A DNA stretch of 64,000 nt from Leptospira jelokensis. Its GTDB lineage: Bacteria; Spirochaetota; Leptospiria; Leptospirales; Leptospiraceae. The stretch lies in contig NZ_RQGH01000005.1 in assembly GCF_004769635.1 (NCBI RefSeq), positions 1 to 64,000 of the forward strand. The letters are read 5' to 3'. Below, piece after piece: positions 8,668 to 17,224 of this stretch. The notes under the pieces are model-generated. The model worked only from the letters and a program-made list of their open reading frames with translations. It was not told the origin of the DNA and did not search any database. The translations under genes were made by a program, and so were the position numbers. How positions within the stretch are numbered: the stretch's first letter is position 1; the number at the start of each line of letters is the position of its first letter.

Positions 8668-9585
8668 ATGACTTCATACGCAATCCAATTAGAAGGCCTG
8701 GAAAAAACCTATCAAAACGGAGTGAAGGCACTACGTTCCATTGATTTAAAGGTGGAAGCAGGTGATTTTTTTGCATTACTTGGACCAAACGGTGCCGGCA
8801 AATCCACAACCATCGGAATCCTTAGTTCCCTAGTGAATAAAACAGGTGGTAATGTCAAAATCTTCGGTGTGAACATAGATGAAAATCCAAACTTAGCCAA
8901 AACCTATTTAGGAATTGTTCCCCAAGAATTTAATTTTGGTATCTTTGAAGCGGTTGAACAAATATTAATCAACCAAGCTGGTTTTTATGGCATGCCTTTG
9001 AAAGAGGCTAGAGAACGAGTGAAGTATTACTTGGATAAGTTGTCACTTTATGACAAACGTAAGTCAGCAGCGGGGACACTCAGCGGTGGGATGAAACGAA
9101 GGCTTATGATCGCAAGGGCTCTCATTCACGATCCGAAACTACTCATTTTAGATGAACCAACGGCAGGAGTGGACATTGAAATTAGAAGGTCTATGTGGGA
9201 ATTTTTAAAGGAATTGAATCAAGAAGGAAAAACAATCATCCTCACAACACATTATCTGGAAGAGGCAGAATCCCTTTGTAAAAACATAGCCATCATCGAT
9301 AAAGGTGAAATCATCGAAAACACATCCATGAAAAAATTATTACAAAGATTGGATAAAGAGACCTTTATCATAGATCTTAAAAAATCCTTTAAAACAAAAC
9401 CTAATTCTAAAATCTTTCGTTGGATATGGTTAGATGACCATAGTCTAGAAGTACAATTAGACAAAAATACATCGGTGAATCATTTATTTGCAGAACTTAC
9501 AAAAAACAAAATGGAAGTTTTGAGCCTTCGAAACAAATCAAATCGACTTGAAGAATTGTTTTTATCACTTACAGGAAAACATTGA
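8668..9585 (+). CDS. ABC-2 type exporter, ATP-binding subunit (YadG-like)
   Basis: A 305-residue ABC ATPase with Walker A GPNGAGKST (residues 39-47), Q-loop VPQEFNF, signature LSGGM, Walker B LLILDEPT, and the switch His in TTHYLEE. The tail after about residue 215 is the regulatory extension found in YadG/NatA/DrrA-type exporters. It starts directly at the trhO stop and is followed after 2 bases by its permease. Substrate unknown. Placement with glutathione genes is suggestive but does not prove transport of a thiol compound. Confidence 0.9.
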   Translation: MTSYAIQLEGLEKTYQNGVKALRSIDLKVEAGDFFALLGPNGAGKSTTIGILSSLVNKTGGNVKIFGVNIDENPNLAKTYLGIVPQEFNFGIFEAVEQILINQAGFYGMPLKEARERVKYYLDKLSLYDKRKSAAGTLSGGMKRRLMIARALIHDPKLLILDEPTAGVDIEIRRSMWEFLKELNQEGKTIILTTHYLEEAESLCKNIAIIDKGEIIENTSMKKLLQRLDKETFIIDLKKSFKTKPNSKIFRWIWLDDHSLEVQLDKNTSVNHLFAELTKNKMEVLSLRNKSNRLEELFLSLTGKH

Positions 9586-9587
9586 TT

Positions 9588-10358
9588 ATGTGGAAAAAAA
9601 ATCTAACTGCCCTACAAACCATAATCCGAAGAGAATGGATACGGATCATCCGAATTTGGGTGCAAACCTTAATCCCACCAGTGATTACCATGGCACTGTA
9701 TTTTTTAATCTTTGGAGAATTAGTGGGTCGCCAAATCGGTAAAATTGGAAATTTCACCTATATTGAGTTTATTGTCCCCGGCCTTATCATGATGAGTGTC
9801 ATTACAAATTCATATAACAATGTGGTTTCTTCGTTTTTTTCCAGTAAATTTCAAAAAAATATAGAAGAGCTTTTAGTTTCACCAACATCACCTTATACGA
9901 TTGTGTTGGGATATAGTTTTGGTGGAGTTGTTAGAGGTCTTTTTGTTGGAGTTTTGGTAACACTCACTTCCTTATTTTTTACGAACCTTCAGTTCCAACA
10001 TCCATTGATCATTTTCATTACCGTCATTCTTACATCGATTTTATTTTCTTTAGGTGGGTTTTTTAATGCATTGTTTGCCAAAAAGTTTGATGACGTCACC
10101 ATCATCCCAACCTTTATTTTAACTCCCCTTACCTATTTGGGTGGAGTTTTTTATTCTGTAAAAAACCTTCCTGAATTTTGGCAGACCATTTCGTATTTAA
10201 ATCCAATCCTTTATATGGTAAACCTATTCCGGTATGGGTTCATTGGTATCTCGGATGTGAATTTATTTTTTTCCCTGGGGTTTATTGTTCTTCTCTCAAC
10301 GTTACTTTTTTTACTCAATGTTAGGTTAATGAAAATTGGTTATGGAATCAGAAATTAA
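9588..10358 (+). CDS. ABC-2 type exporter, permease subunit (YadH-like)
   Basis: A 256-residue membrane protein with six predicted helices that closely follows the YadH pattern: REWIRIIRIW, FIVPGLIMMSVITNSY, FQKNIEELLVSPTSP, PTFILTPLTYLGGVFYS and YLNPILYMVNLFRYGF. It should pair with the ATPase encoded just upstream to form an inner-membrane exporter. I prefer ATG 9588, nine bases after AGGAAA, over a TTG two codons earlier. The 3' end overlaps the bolA start by 17 bases. Confidence 0.9.
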   Translation: MWKKNLTALQTIIRREWIRIIRIWVQTLIPPVITMALYFLIFGELVGRQIGKIGNFTYIEFIVPGLIMMSVITNSYNNVVSSFFSSKFQKNIEELLVSPTSPYTIVLGYSFGGVVRGLFVGVLVTLTSLFFTNLQFQHPLIIFITVILTSILFSLGGFFNALFAKKFDDVTIIPTFILTPLTYLGGVFYSVKNLPEFWQTISYLNPILYMVNLFRYGFIGISDVNLFFSLGFIVLLSTLLFLLNVRLMKIGYGIRN

Positions 10359-10623
10359 AGAAACAAGAAAAATTCGTATGGAAACCATATTACGGGAAAC
10401 GTTTCAACCAGAAGAATTACTTGTATTAGATGTATCTTTAGAACATGCAGGCCACCCGGGGATCACAAAGGATTCCAAAGAAACCCATTTTCGAATCAAA
10501 ATGAAATCCGATTCTTTCCAAGGCAAATCTACCGTAGAACAACACCGAGCCGTCTATGAAATACTTGGTCCCGAGTTCAAAAAAGGACTCCATGCGCTAG
10601 AAATGGACCTTTCTTCTCCTTAA
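10342..10623 (+). CDS. bolA: BolA family protein
   Basis: A 93-residue protein with the BolA fold signature: THFRIKMKSDSFQGKSTVEQHRAV split by loops, and a C-terminal GLHALEMDL helix carrying the conserved His near the end. BolA proteins pair with CGFS glutaredoxins to hold a [2Fe-2S] cluster through that His, and act in iron-sulfur delivery or as regulators. Two BolA genes occur within 1 kb, close to a CGFS glutaredoxin. ATG 10342 is used; a TTG two codons earlier or an internal ATG at 10378 are alternatives. Confidence 0.88.
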   Translation: MESEIKETRKIRMETILRETFQPEELLVLDVSLEHAGHPGITKDSKETHFRIKMKSDSFQGKSTVEQHRAVYEILGPEFKKGLHALEMDLSSP

Positions 10624-10641
10624 TTTTCGAGTCTAAATGAT

Positions 10642-11313
10642 ATGACAAAACCTACCCTCATTAGTTTCAAACTCTGTCCTTATGTGCAAAGATCGGTGAT
10701 CAACCTTTTGGAAAAGAAGGTGGATTATGAAATCAAATACATTGATTTAGCAAACAAACCTGAATGGTTTTTAAAAATTTCTCCATTTGGAAGGGTGCCA
10801 GTCCTTGTTGTTGGAGACGATGTGCTTTTTGAATCGGCTGTCATCAATGAATACCTGGACGAAACAAACCTTCCAAGCCTCCATCCAAAAGACCCAATAC
10901 AAAAAGCAAAACATAGGGCCTGGGCGGAATTTGCGAGTGCACTCCTTGTCGACCAATATGGTTTTACGATGGCAAAGGAAGAAAAGGAAGCTTTGAAAAA
11001 AAAGGAAGAAATCCTATCTAAGTTCCGAATCTTAGAATCCATTTTACCAGAACCAAAGAATGGAAAACTATTCTTTGCTGGCGAATCGATGCACCTAGTA
11101 GACACGGCTTATGCACCGTTTTTCATGCGATTGGATTTTTTAAAACAAAAAGACGGACAATGGGATTTGGTGAGTGGGTTTTCCAAACTAAAAGTTTGGA
11201 GTGATACCTTACTTTCTTTGCCTTCAGTGAAGAATTCTGTTTTACCAGAAGTGCCCGAAGAATACATTGCATTTATCAAAGCGCATCATTCATGGATGGG
11301 AGGCAAACTCTAG
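10642..11313 (+). CDS. glutathione S-transferase family protein
   Basis: A 223-residue cytosolic GST. The thioredoxin-like N-terminal half has LCPYVQRS with a candidate catalytic Cys12, the cis-Pro in GRVPVLVV and the glutathione-contacting ESAVINEYLDE. The helical C-terminal half carries the HRAWAEFAS segment. The Cys in place of Tyr or Ser suggests an omega-like or stringent-starvation-like enzyme doing thiol transfer or deglutathionylation rather than classical conjugation. It sits between two bolA genes and upstream of two glutaredoxins. Confidence 0.87.
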   Translation: MTKPTLISFKLCPYVQRSVINLLEKKVDYEIKYIDLANKPEWFLKISPFGRVPVLVVGDDVLFESAVINEYLDETNLPSLHPKDPIQKAKHRAWAEFASALLVDQYGFTMAKEEKEALKKKEEILSKFRILESILPEPKNGKLFFAGESMHLVDTAYAPFFMRLDFLKQKDGQWDLVSGFSKLKVWSDTLLSLPSVKNSVLPEVPEEYIAFIKAHHSWMGGKL

Positions 11314-11314
11314 G

Positions 11315-11539
11315 ATGACCATTCCAGAAATCCAAAAGAAAATCGAAGCCGGATTACCAGGGTGTAAGGTAGAAATTTTAGATCCTTACCGAGATGGCGT
11401 CCATATCAAAGCCGTTGTGACATACAAAGGTTTTGAAGGGAAGGGACTCATCGAACAACACCGAATGGTGTATGCAACATTAAAAGAAGAACTAAAAGAA
11501 GAAATCCATGCATTAGCATTGGAAACTAGGAGTGAATGA
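11315..11539 (+). CDS. second BolA family protein (IbaG-like)
   Basis: A 74-residue compact BolA: it keeps PGCKVEILDPYRDGVHIKA, the GKGLIEQHRMVY core and the final IHALALET helix with the conserved His. This short form resembles IbaG/BolA2, the partner of monothiol glutaredoxin in iron-sulfur trafficking; DPYRDGVH is typical. ATG 11315 lies one base after the GST stop; the open frame upstream belongs to the GST overlap. The CGFS glutaredoxin follows after 2 bases, a pairing known in many bacteria and in eukaryotes. Confidence 0.87.
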   Translation: MTIPEIQKKIEAGLPGCKVEILDPYRDGVHIKAVVTYKGFEGKGLIEQHRMVYATLKEELKEEIHALALETRSE

Positions 11540-11541
11540 CC

Positions 11542-11850
11542 ATGGAACAAGAGTTAAAAGATAAAATTGAATCTTTAATCAAATCAGAAAAGGTATTTCT
11601 TTTTATGAAAGGGACACCTGAAATGCCACAATGTGGATTTTCTGCGGGTGTTGTCTCAACACTGAAACAACAAGGAATTCCTTTTGGTTCTTTCAACGTA
11701 CTATCAGATATGAAAGTACGGGAAGGAATCAAAGAATATACAAATTGGCCAACCATTCCACAGCTCTACATCAATGGCGAATTTGTGGGAGGCCATGACA
11801 TCACTGTGCAAATGGCACAATCTGGGGAACTCAAGAAAAAAGTAGGTTAA
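11542..11850 (+). CDS. grxD: monothiol CGFS glutaredoxin
   Basis: A 102-residue Grx4/Grx5-type protein with VFLFMKGTPEMPQCGFSAG (single active Cys in CGFS), WPTIPQLYINGEFVGGHDI (cis-Pro and GSH-binding segments). Such proteins bridge a [2Fe-2S] cluster using glutathione, alone or with BolA, and pass it to apo-proteins. I prefer ATG 11542, nine bases after AGGAG at 11528-11532; ATG 11536 overlaps the previous stop but sits too near that site. Confidence 0.95.
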   Translation: MEQELKDKIESLIKSEKVFLFMKGTPEMPQCGFSAGVVSTLKQQGIPFGSFNVLSDMKVREGIKEYTNWPTIPQLYINGEFVGGHDITVQMAQSGELKKKVG

Positions 11851-11855
11851 TCAGA

Positions 11856-12098
11856 ATGTTCAAACTCTACCAATACGATTCTTGTCCTTATTGTTACCGT
11901 GTGAGACAGGCTATAGAAGGGCTTGGTCTTACAGAAGGAAAAGACTATCTTTTGGTAGAGGCAAGCAATGGTACCCCTGGCCGTGAAGAAGTGATTCGGT
12001 TGGGTGGGATTTCACAAGTGCCATTTTTAGTGGATGGGGAAACAAAAATGTATGAATCCCTAGACATCATCTCCTACCTAAAAACTAAATTTAAGTAA
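11856..12098 (+). CDS. dithiol glutaredoxin (CPYC type)
   Basis: An 80-residue glutaredoxin with active-site SCPYCYRV at residues 9-16, cis-Pro in SQVPFLV and the GSH-binding YESLDIISYL. It should reduce disulfides and mixed disulfides with glutathione as electron donor. The C-terminal part also resembles GST N-domains, so a small GST-like thiol transferase is an alternative. It ends the plus-strand run, and its last 8 bases overlap the end of the convergent glutathione synthetase gene. Confidence 0.88.
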   Translation: MFKLYQYDSCPYCYRVRQAIEGLGLTEGKDYLLVEASNGTPGREEVIRLGGISQVPFLVDGETKMYESLDIISYLKTKFK

Positions 12099-13110
12099 AC
12101 CCCAATAAATTTAAGATCTTATCCCCCACTTCCCTTGGTTTCCCTGAATAAGGAAACTCGTGGATGTACAATACAGGGTTAAAATTAATCTCGAGGACTG
12201 CATACCGCTCTGGATTTGGTTTCTCCTCAATTGCACTCGAAATGATATCAATCCCACAAATCACGGCATTTGCAGCCTTTGCCGCTTGCAATGCGATTGT
12301 TTTAAATTCCGGGTGAACCAAATCGGTTACATCAATGGAATCTCCACCAGTTGAAATATTGGAGTTTTTTCTTAAAAAAACTTGTTCCCCGTTTTTGGGG
12401 ACGGTGGAAAAATCATAACCCAAACCAGACAAAACCAATTGTTCCACGTCCGTCATTTGGATTTTTTCCAAAGCAGTGATATGGCCTTCTCCCCTTCGTG
12501 GGTCTTTGTTTTTCTCTTGCACCAACTCGGCGATACTGTGAACCCCATCTCCTACCACATTCGCTGGAACACGGTTACAAACCGCCACAACTTCCTCACC
12601 TAATACGAGAAAACGGTATTCCGGGCCTTCCATAAATTCTTCAATGATGATCGAACTTGAATGAGAAAATGCTTCTTTTACATAATAGGCATATGAATCA
12701 AAAGGATCATTTCGGTTTGAGATTCCAATGCCAATTCCAAAATTGGTTGTCACAGGTTTAATCACCTTTTTTTTATTTTGAAAGAAAGCATAATCGCCAA
12801 GTGCTCCATCCATCGAACCATAATCTCGACCAATGGGCACTCTCACACCATGTTCACTTAACACAAGTTTGGATGCGATTTTATTTTCCATCACAAGATA
12901 GGTCATAAGACTATCGAGTCTCGTTTTACTCGCCTCTTTGACAAACTCAACGTGACTTCCTTGTTTCAAACGTAAAAAATTTTCTTTGCGATCAATCACA
13001 TCGACACTGATCCCACGTTTGATTGCATCGCGAATGATGATTTGAGTAGAAATTTCTAAGTCTTCCCAACCTGGGAGCAAAGGTTTTGGCAACGACACGT
13101 CAAACCTCAC
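12091..13110 (-). CDS. GshF-like ATP-grasp glutathione synthetase
   Basis: A 339-residue ATP-grasp ligase matching the C-terminal half of bifunctional GshF (GshAB), not the E. coli GshB family: LEISTQIIIRDAIKRG, DSLMTYLVMENKIASK, VIKPVTTNFGIGIGI, IIEEFMEGPEYRFLVLG, NRVPANVVGDG, RKNSNISTGGDSIDVTD and ILEINFNPVLYIHEFPYSG split over the chain. It would join gamma-glutamylcysteine with glycine. In GshF this domain is fused to the ligase; here it is a separate gene starting 11 bases inside gshA in another frame, a layout that suggests translational coupling. Confidence 0.85.
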   Translation of the reverse strand: MRFDVSLPKPLLPGWEDLEISTQIIIRDAIKRGISVDVIDRKENFLRLKQGSHVEFVKEASKTRLDSLMTYLVMENKIASKLVLSEHGVRVPIGRDYGSMDGALGDYAFFQNKKKVIKPVTTNFGIGIGISNRNDPFDSYAYYVKEAFSHSSSIIIEEFMEGPEYRFLVLGEEVVAVCNRVPANVVGDGVHSIAELVQEKNKDPRRGEGHITALEKIQMTDVEQLVLSGLGYDFSTVPKNGEQVFLRKNSNISTGGDSIDVTDLVHPEFKTIALQAAKAANAVICGIDIISSAIEEKPNPERYAVLEINFNPVLYIHEFPYSGKPREVGDKILNLLGFT

Positions 13111-14701
13111 TACAAAGTTTTAACGGTTTAATTTGGATGGGTTTTTGATTTTTCTTTAAATGACTGCCTTCCAAAGTTTCCATTTTCTTTTGTTCATAAA
13201 TGGATTGTTCACTTAAATCTTCATAATATTTCATCCGATTCGGAGAAAGATTCAATTGTAATAACTCATCCTTATGAGATTTGGCAAGTGCCAACCCAAA
13301 CTCTCGGAAACTAGATTTGTGAATGTTTAAATCCAATTCTGTCATTGCCCCACCAAGTAAAGTTGGATCATCCCATTTTTCCCATTGCATCTCCAAAGCA
13401 CGGCTATATGGTCCTGTGGCATCATTTTCATCTAATAAATCCGCGATTGGTTGTAATTCTAAAAAAAGTTGGAATAATAATTCGCGGAGAGGAATTTCCT
13501 TTCCCATCAAATGAACCAGTGTATCGTTTTTTCGACCAAACCAAGTGGTAATTTCTTGGTTTTTCCTCCATTGGGCCATTTCCACCAAATCAGCCTTAGG
13601 TGATTCATGTAACATACAATAAAGTAAAACCATATGCAGGAAGTACAACCTGGATTCTTCTACTCCAATGGCCGAAAATGGATCCAAATCTAACAATCGA
13701 ATTTCTAGGTATTCGACCCCTCTCTCCATTAGAGCATCCACTACGCGTTCTTCACCTTTCGGGACTTGTTTTGGCCTCACAAGGGAATAGTATTCATTCT
13801 CTAATTGTAAAACGTAATCATTCAATTGATTGGTGGCTTTTGTATTAAATTTTTTATAAGGTGCGTACGTTTTAGAAACCACTTGGCACATATCCGATGC
13901 ATATTCTTTTAAAGAATTCACCGAAATTGGATATTTGCCCTGTACTTTACTTGTATAACCTATGTTTGACAATCGCAGAGTGGTTGCGTATGGGGCATTC
14001 AAGGTTTTTGGGTCTAGTTTCTGTAATTGTTTATATGATTTTGCTTCATCTATAAATGTTACGTCCGTGAGACTAGAACTGCCAAACAAATACAATAAAG
14101 CTGGTGAAATTCGATAAAAATTGCGAATGGTATCAAAGTAGATCTGAGATTTAGTATCTATCGATAGTGGTTTTTGAAATCGTTTTTCGGAAACCACCGA
14201 CAACATACAACTATCAAAGGAAACATTGTAATGAACTCCTGAGATTGTTTGCATTTTTTTCCCATACCGATGCCCAAGACCATTACGATAAATCGTTTTT
14301 TTCCTACCTTCAATTGAAGTTCCATACTGTCCCACCTCAATTTTGTTATCTTGTGGTAAAACTGGAGGCATACTAAACGGCCATAACAATTCATTTTTCA
14401 ATTGTTTCGCTGTAAAACTATGGAGTTCTGTTAATTCAGCCAATGCATCTGGAATCGTTTTATGTATGTTCGTTGCATATTCCACTTGGGCTTCTGCAAA
14501 ATCAGTTTTGATCAGCGGGTGGGTAAGGCTAGACCCAAGTTCTTTTGGATGTGGAGTTTTTGCTAAGTTTGCATTTTCATTGACGCGAATGCTTTCCCTC
14601 TCCAAACCATGTTTTGCACTTAACAAACAATCTCTATATTCTTTTGCAAAGAGAGTGACGGTTGAATTTTTTTGTTTTGTTTTTAATAATTTTGATTTCA
14701 T
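13100..14701 (-). CDS. gshA: glutamate-cysteine ligase
   Basis: GshA joins glutamate and cysteine, the first step of glutathione synthesis. The 533-residue product matches the gammaproteobacterial and GshF-type ligase: GLERESIRVN, HPKELGSSLTHPLIKTDFAE, GQYGTSIEGRKKTIYRNGL, MQTISGVHYNVSF, LPYATTLRLS-like APYATTLRLSNIGYTSK, LQLENEYYSLVRPK and GVEYLEIRLLDLDPFSAIGV. Length fits the E. coli enzyme (518). It starts 3 bases after ggt and overlaps the synthetase gene, so all three thiol genes are on one transcript. Confidence 0.95.
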   Translation of the reverse strand: MKSKLLKTKQKNSTVTLFAKEYRDCLLSAKHGLERESIRVNENANLAKTPHPKELGSSLTHPLIKTDFAEAQVEYATNIHKTIPDALAELTELHSFTAKQLKNELLWPFSMPPVLPQDNKIEVGQYGTSIEGRKKTIYRNGLGHRYGKKMQTISGVHYNVSFDSCMLSVVSEKRFQKPLSIDTKSQIYFDTIRNFYRISPALLYLFGSSSLTDVTFIDEAKSYKQLQKLDPKTLNAPYATTLRLSNIGYTSKVQGKYPISVNSLKEYASDMCQVVSKTYAPYKKFNTKATNQLNDYVLQLENEYYSLVRPKQVPKGEERVVDALMERGVEYLEIRLLDLDPFSAIGVEESRLYFLHMVLLYCMLHESPKADLVEMAQWRKNQEITTWFGRKNDTLVHLMGKEIPLRELLFQLFLELQPIADLLDENDATGPYSRALEMQWEKWDDPTLLGGAMTELDLNIHKSSFREFGLALAKSHKDELLQLNLSPNRMKYYEDLSEQSIYEQKKMETLEGSHLKKNQKPIQIKPLKLCSEV

Positions 14702-14704
14702 CGA

Positions 14705-16477
14705 CTAAAAACCTAAAGGAACTCCTTCTCCTTTTGGATCAGAAACTCCGATCAGTTTGTCCCCTTCTTTCGACACAACGAATACTTTGGCCCTGTGCCT
14801 ACCATATTGGACTTGGTAAAATGGTAGTTCTGTTTCAGGAAAATAACCTTTTAATTCAGGATCTAAAAATAATGTATCGGGCAGGAACTGGTGGTGGATT
14901 CGTGGGAAGGAAACACTTTCGTATAAATTTCTTTTTTGGACCAGATAATGGTACAATACATTAAAAATTGAGGTGGGAATTTGGGATCCACCTGGTGCCC
15001 CGATCACTAGTTTTGTCATACCATTGGCCTCGGTGAGAATGGTTGGGCTCATGCTCGAAAGGGGAGTTTTCCCAGGCATTATGGCATTCGCTTTGGAACC
15101 CACAAGTCCGTACAAATTGGGCACACCTGGGGCAATGGAAAAATCATCCATGGTATTATTCAAAACAAGGCCTGTTCCCGGTACCATTTGTACGGCACCA
15201 AAAATTCCATTGATCGACTGAGTGGAAGAAACGGCATTCCCTTCTTTATCCATCACAGAGATATGTGTTGTGTTGTACGAATCTTTTGGTTGGGCCGGAT
15301 TCGAAATCGGTTTCCAGTTGCCAGATACAACTTTTTTTTCAATTTCAGATACTTCTTCTTGGATATAACTTTGTGAAGTGAGTTTGGAAACTGGAACTTC
15401 TGTAAATTTTGGATCTCCACCAAAAACGGAACGGTCTCTGTAAGAAACCCGCATGGCTTCGGTGATTTGAATGGTCTCACCCACTAGGCCAGTGGGAAAG
15501 GATTTTCGTTTGGCCATCTCAGTAACAAGTTGCATCATTGTGACCAAATGTACCCCAGAACTAGGGGGAGGCATGGTCATCATTTGGTAACCCCATAGGT
15601 TTGTGATGAGTGGTTCAGTTTCCCTCACCTGGTATTCCTTCCAATCTTCGTCACGAATAAAGCCATCAAAATTTTGGTAGAACAAGGAAACAAGTTTGGT
15701 TGTTTCCCCTTCCACCCATTCCTTTTCTTCATTTTCTGTGATCCGTTCTAAGGTTTGGAATAAGTCATTTTGAATGAGGAGTTCACCTTCCCGAATCGGA
15801 CGATTATCAATCCCAAAAACCTTCTTCATCTCTGGATTCATATTTGGCCAAACTTTTGCAACAGCATTCGCCAAATCTGCGTAAACGGCATAACCATTTT
15901 TCGCATAACGCATGGCTGGCGCCATCACATCCACTAAAGAAAGTTTGCCATGTTGTTTTTGGATTTTTAATATGCCTTGGACATTCCCTGGAACACCAAC
16001 ACTATACACACCTTTTAGGATCTTATCAGTGTTAGGAGATCCATCCGGATTCGTATAATAAGAAGAGGTACCTTTTTTTGGTGAACGCTCCCGAAAGTCA
16101 TAAGCCCATTTTCCTTTTTTAGGAAGGTATACAATTGCAAAACCACCACCAAATAGTCCAGTTGAATGTGGCCTTAGAACCGAAATGGCAAAACTTGCAG
16201 CTGCAAATACATCCACTACATTTCCACCTTTTTTCCATATCTCAACCCCTGCTTGCGAAGCAAGTGGATGGTCTGTGGCAATCATAAACTCACGACCAAT
16301 TAGTTCGTAACGATCTCTTTTTTCCTGTGAACCTTGGATTTGAGGAAGTGTTGTTTCATTTCCATTTGATTTGACATTTGCTTCTAAAAAACTTTGGATT
16401 GATTCGCAACGAACAAACGATAACTGGATAAAAATGGCAAATAGGACCGAACGTTTCCTAAAAAAAGAAAATCTCAA
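14705..16477 (-). CDS. ggt: gamma-glutamyltranspeptidase
   Basis: GGT cleaves the gamma-glutamyl bond of glutathione outside the cytoplasm. The 590-residue precursor has an N-terminal export signal ([15 protein letters not shown], with a poor lipobox at FVRC), the large-subunit motifs [19 protein letters not shown] and [12 protein letters not shown], the self-cleavage and nucleophile Thr in [17 protein letters not shown], and the small-subunit [10 protein letters not shown] and [12 protein letters not shown]. It overlaps sufT by 4 bases (ATGA), physically linking the iron-sulfur and thiol genes. The enzyme may recycle cysteine from exported or host glutathione. Confidence 0.95.
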   Translation of the reverse strand: MRFSFFRKRSVLFAIFIQLSFVRCESIQSFLEANVKSNGNETTLPQIQGSQEKRDRYELIGREFMIATDHPLASQAGVEIWKKGGNVVDVFAAASFAISVLRPHSTGLFGGGFAIVYLPKKGKWAYDFRERSPKKGTSSYYTNPDGSPNTDKILKGVYSVGVPGNVQGILKIQKQHGKLSLVDVMAPAMRYAKNGYAVYADLANAVAKVWPNMNPEMKKVFGIDNRPIREGELLIQNDLFQTLERITENEEKEWVEGETTKLVSLFYQNFDGFIRDEDWKEYQVRETEPLITNLWGYQMMTMPPPSSGVHLVTMMQLVTEMAKRKSFPTGLVGETIQITEAMRVSYRDRSVFGGDPKFTEVPVSKLTSQSYIQEEVSEIEKKVVSGNWKPISNPAQPKDSYNTTHISVMDKEGNAVSSTQSINGIFGAVQMVPGTGLVLNNTMDDFSIAPGVPNLYGLVGSKANAIMPGKTPLSSMSPTILTEANGMTKLVIGAPGGSQIPTSIFNVLYHYLVQKRNLYESVSFPRIHHQFLPDTLFLDPELKGYFPETELPFYQVQYGRHRAKVFVVSKEGDKLIGVSDPKGEGVPLGF

Positions 16478-16797
16478 TCGAATATCCCCATTTGCATTTT
16501 AGCTTCTTCACTTGCCATTTGTCTCGGTTCCCATTTCGGATTCCAAACCACCTGAACCACTACTTCACTGATCCCATCCACACGCAGGGCATGGTTTTCA
16601 ATGTCTTGTTTCATCTGGGGGCCAGCAGGACAAGCGAGGGATGTATAGGTCATCGTGACTTCAGCTTTTTCCCCTTCCACTTTTACATCGTAAATGAGTC
16701 CCAGTTCGACAAGGGAGATTCCGATTTCAGGGTCTTCGACAGAACGGATGCTATGGTACACTTCCCATTCTTTTTCAGTTTCAGGTTCTCGGATCAT
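16474..16797 (-). CDS. sufT: SufT/MIP18 (DUF59) iron-sulfur maturation factor
   Basis: A 107-residue DUF59-family protein: [20 protein letters not shown], the conserved Cys in [11 protein letters not shown], and [17 protein letters not shown] with the family's W-P-W type end. SufT proteins help mature iron-sulfur proteins and are commonly encoded in suf operons. Its start overlaps sufU by 17 bases and its stop overlaps ggt by 4. Confidence 0.9.
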   Translation of the reverse strand: MIREPETEKEWEVYHSIRSVEDPEIGISLVELGLIYDVKVEGEKAEVTMTYTSLACPAGPQMKQDIENHALRVDGISEVVVQVVWNPKWEPRQMASEEAKMQMGIFD

Positions 16798-17224
16798 GGT
16801 TTACCTCAATGATTTTTAATAGGGTTTGCCAAGGCAAAAGGGCACATTTGTGTCTACTTGGGTGTGACTTCACTGCTTCTAAAAAGGATAACTCTTCTAA
16901 ATCCCCAAACAAGGAAGATTCCTTTCCTTCTAAGATTTTTTTTCGTTCCGTTAGATAGGTAGAAAAGGAAGTGATTTCAAAATGTGATTGGTTTTTGTAC
17001 AAAAAACCAAGGGCTGCAGAACAAATGGAACAAGACTCTCCAGAGACAGCGAGTATCTTTACTTTTTTGTTCCCCAAATCCTGGTAATAAAGTTTCACCT
17101 CGTCACCGCAAAGGGGATTCAGTGCAGACACTTCCAAAACCGGTTCTTTCGGAATTTGCCAATTGGCATACGATTTCCATTTCAGAAAATCTACATATGA
17201 TTTACTTTCTAACGACACGACCAA
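16781..17224 (-). CDS. sufU: SufU-type sulfur-transfer/scaffold protein
   Basis: A 147-residue NifU-N/SufU protein. The three metal cysteines and the Asp are present: NPLCGDEV (Cys and Asp), [10 protein letters not shown], and RHKCALLPW. SufU binds zinc and takes persulfide sulfur from SufS for cluster building. Start codon is uncertain: TTG 17224 or GTG 17218, both inside the sufS 3' end; neither has a clear ribosome-binding site, so coupling to sufS translation is likely. Confidence 0.88.
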   Translation of the reverse strand: MVVSLESKSYVDFLKWKSYANWQIPKEPVLEVSALNPLCGDEVKLYYQDLGNKKVKILAVSGESCSICSAALGFLYKNQSHFEITSFSTYLTERKKILEGKESSLFGDLEELSFLEAVKSHPSRHKCALLPWQTLLKIIEVNHDPRT

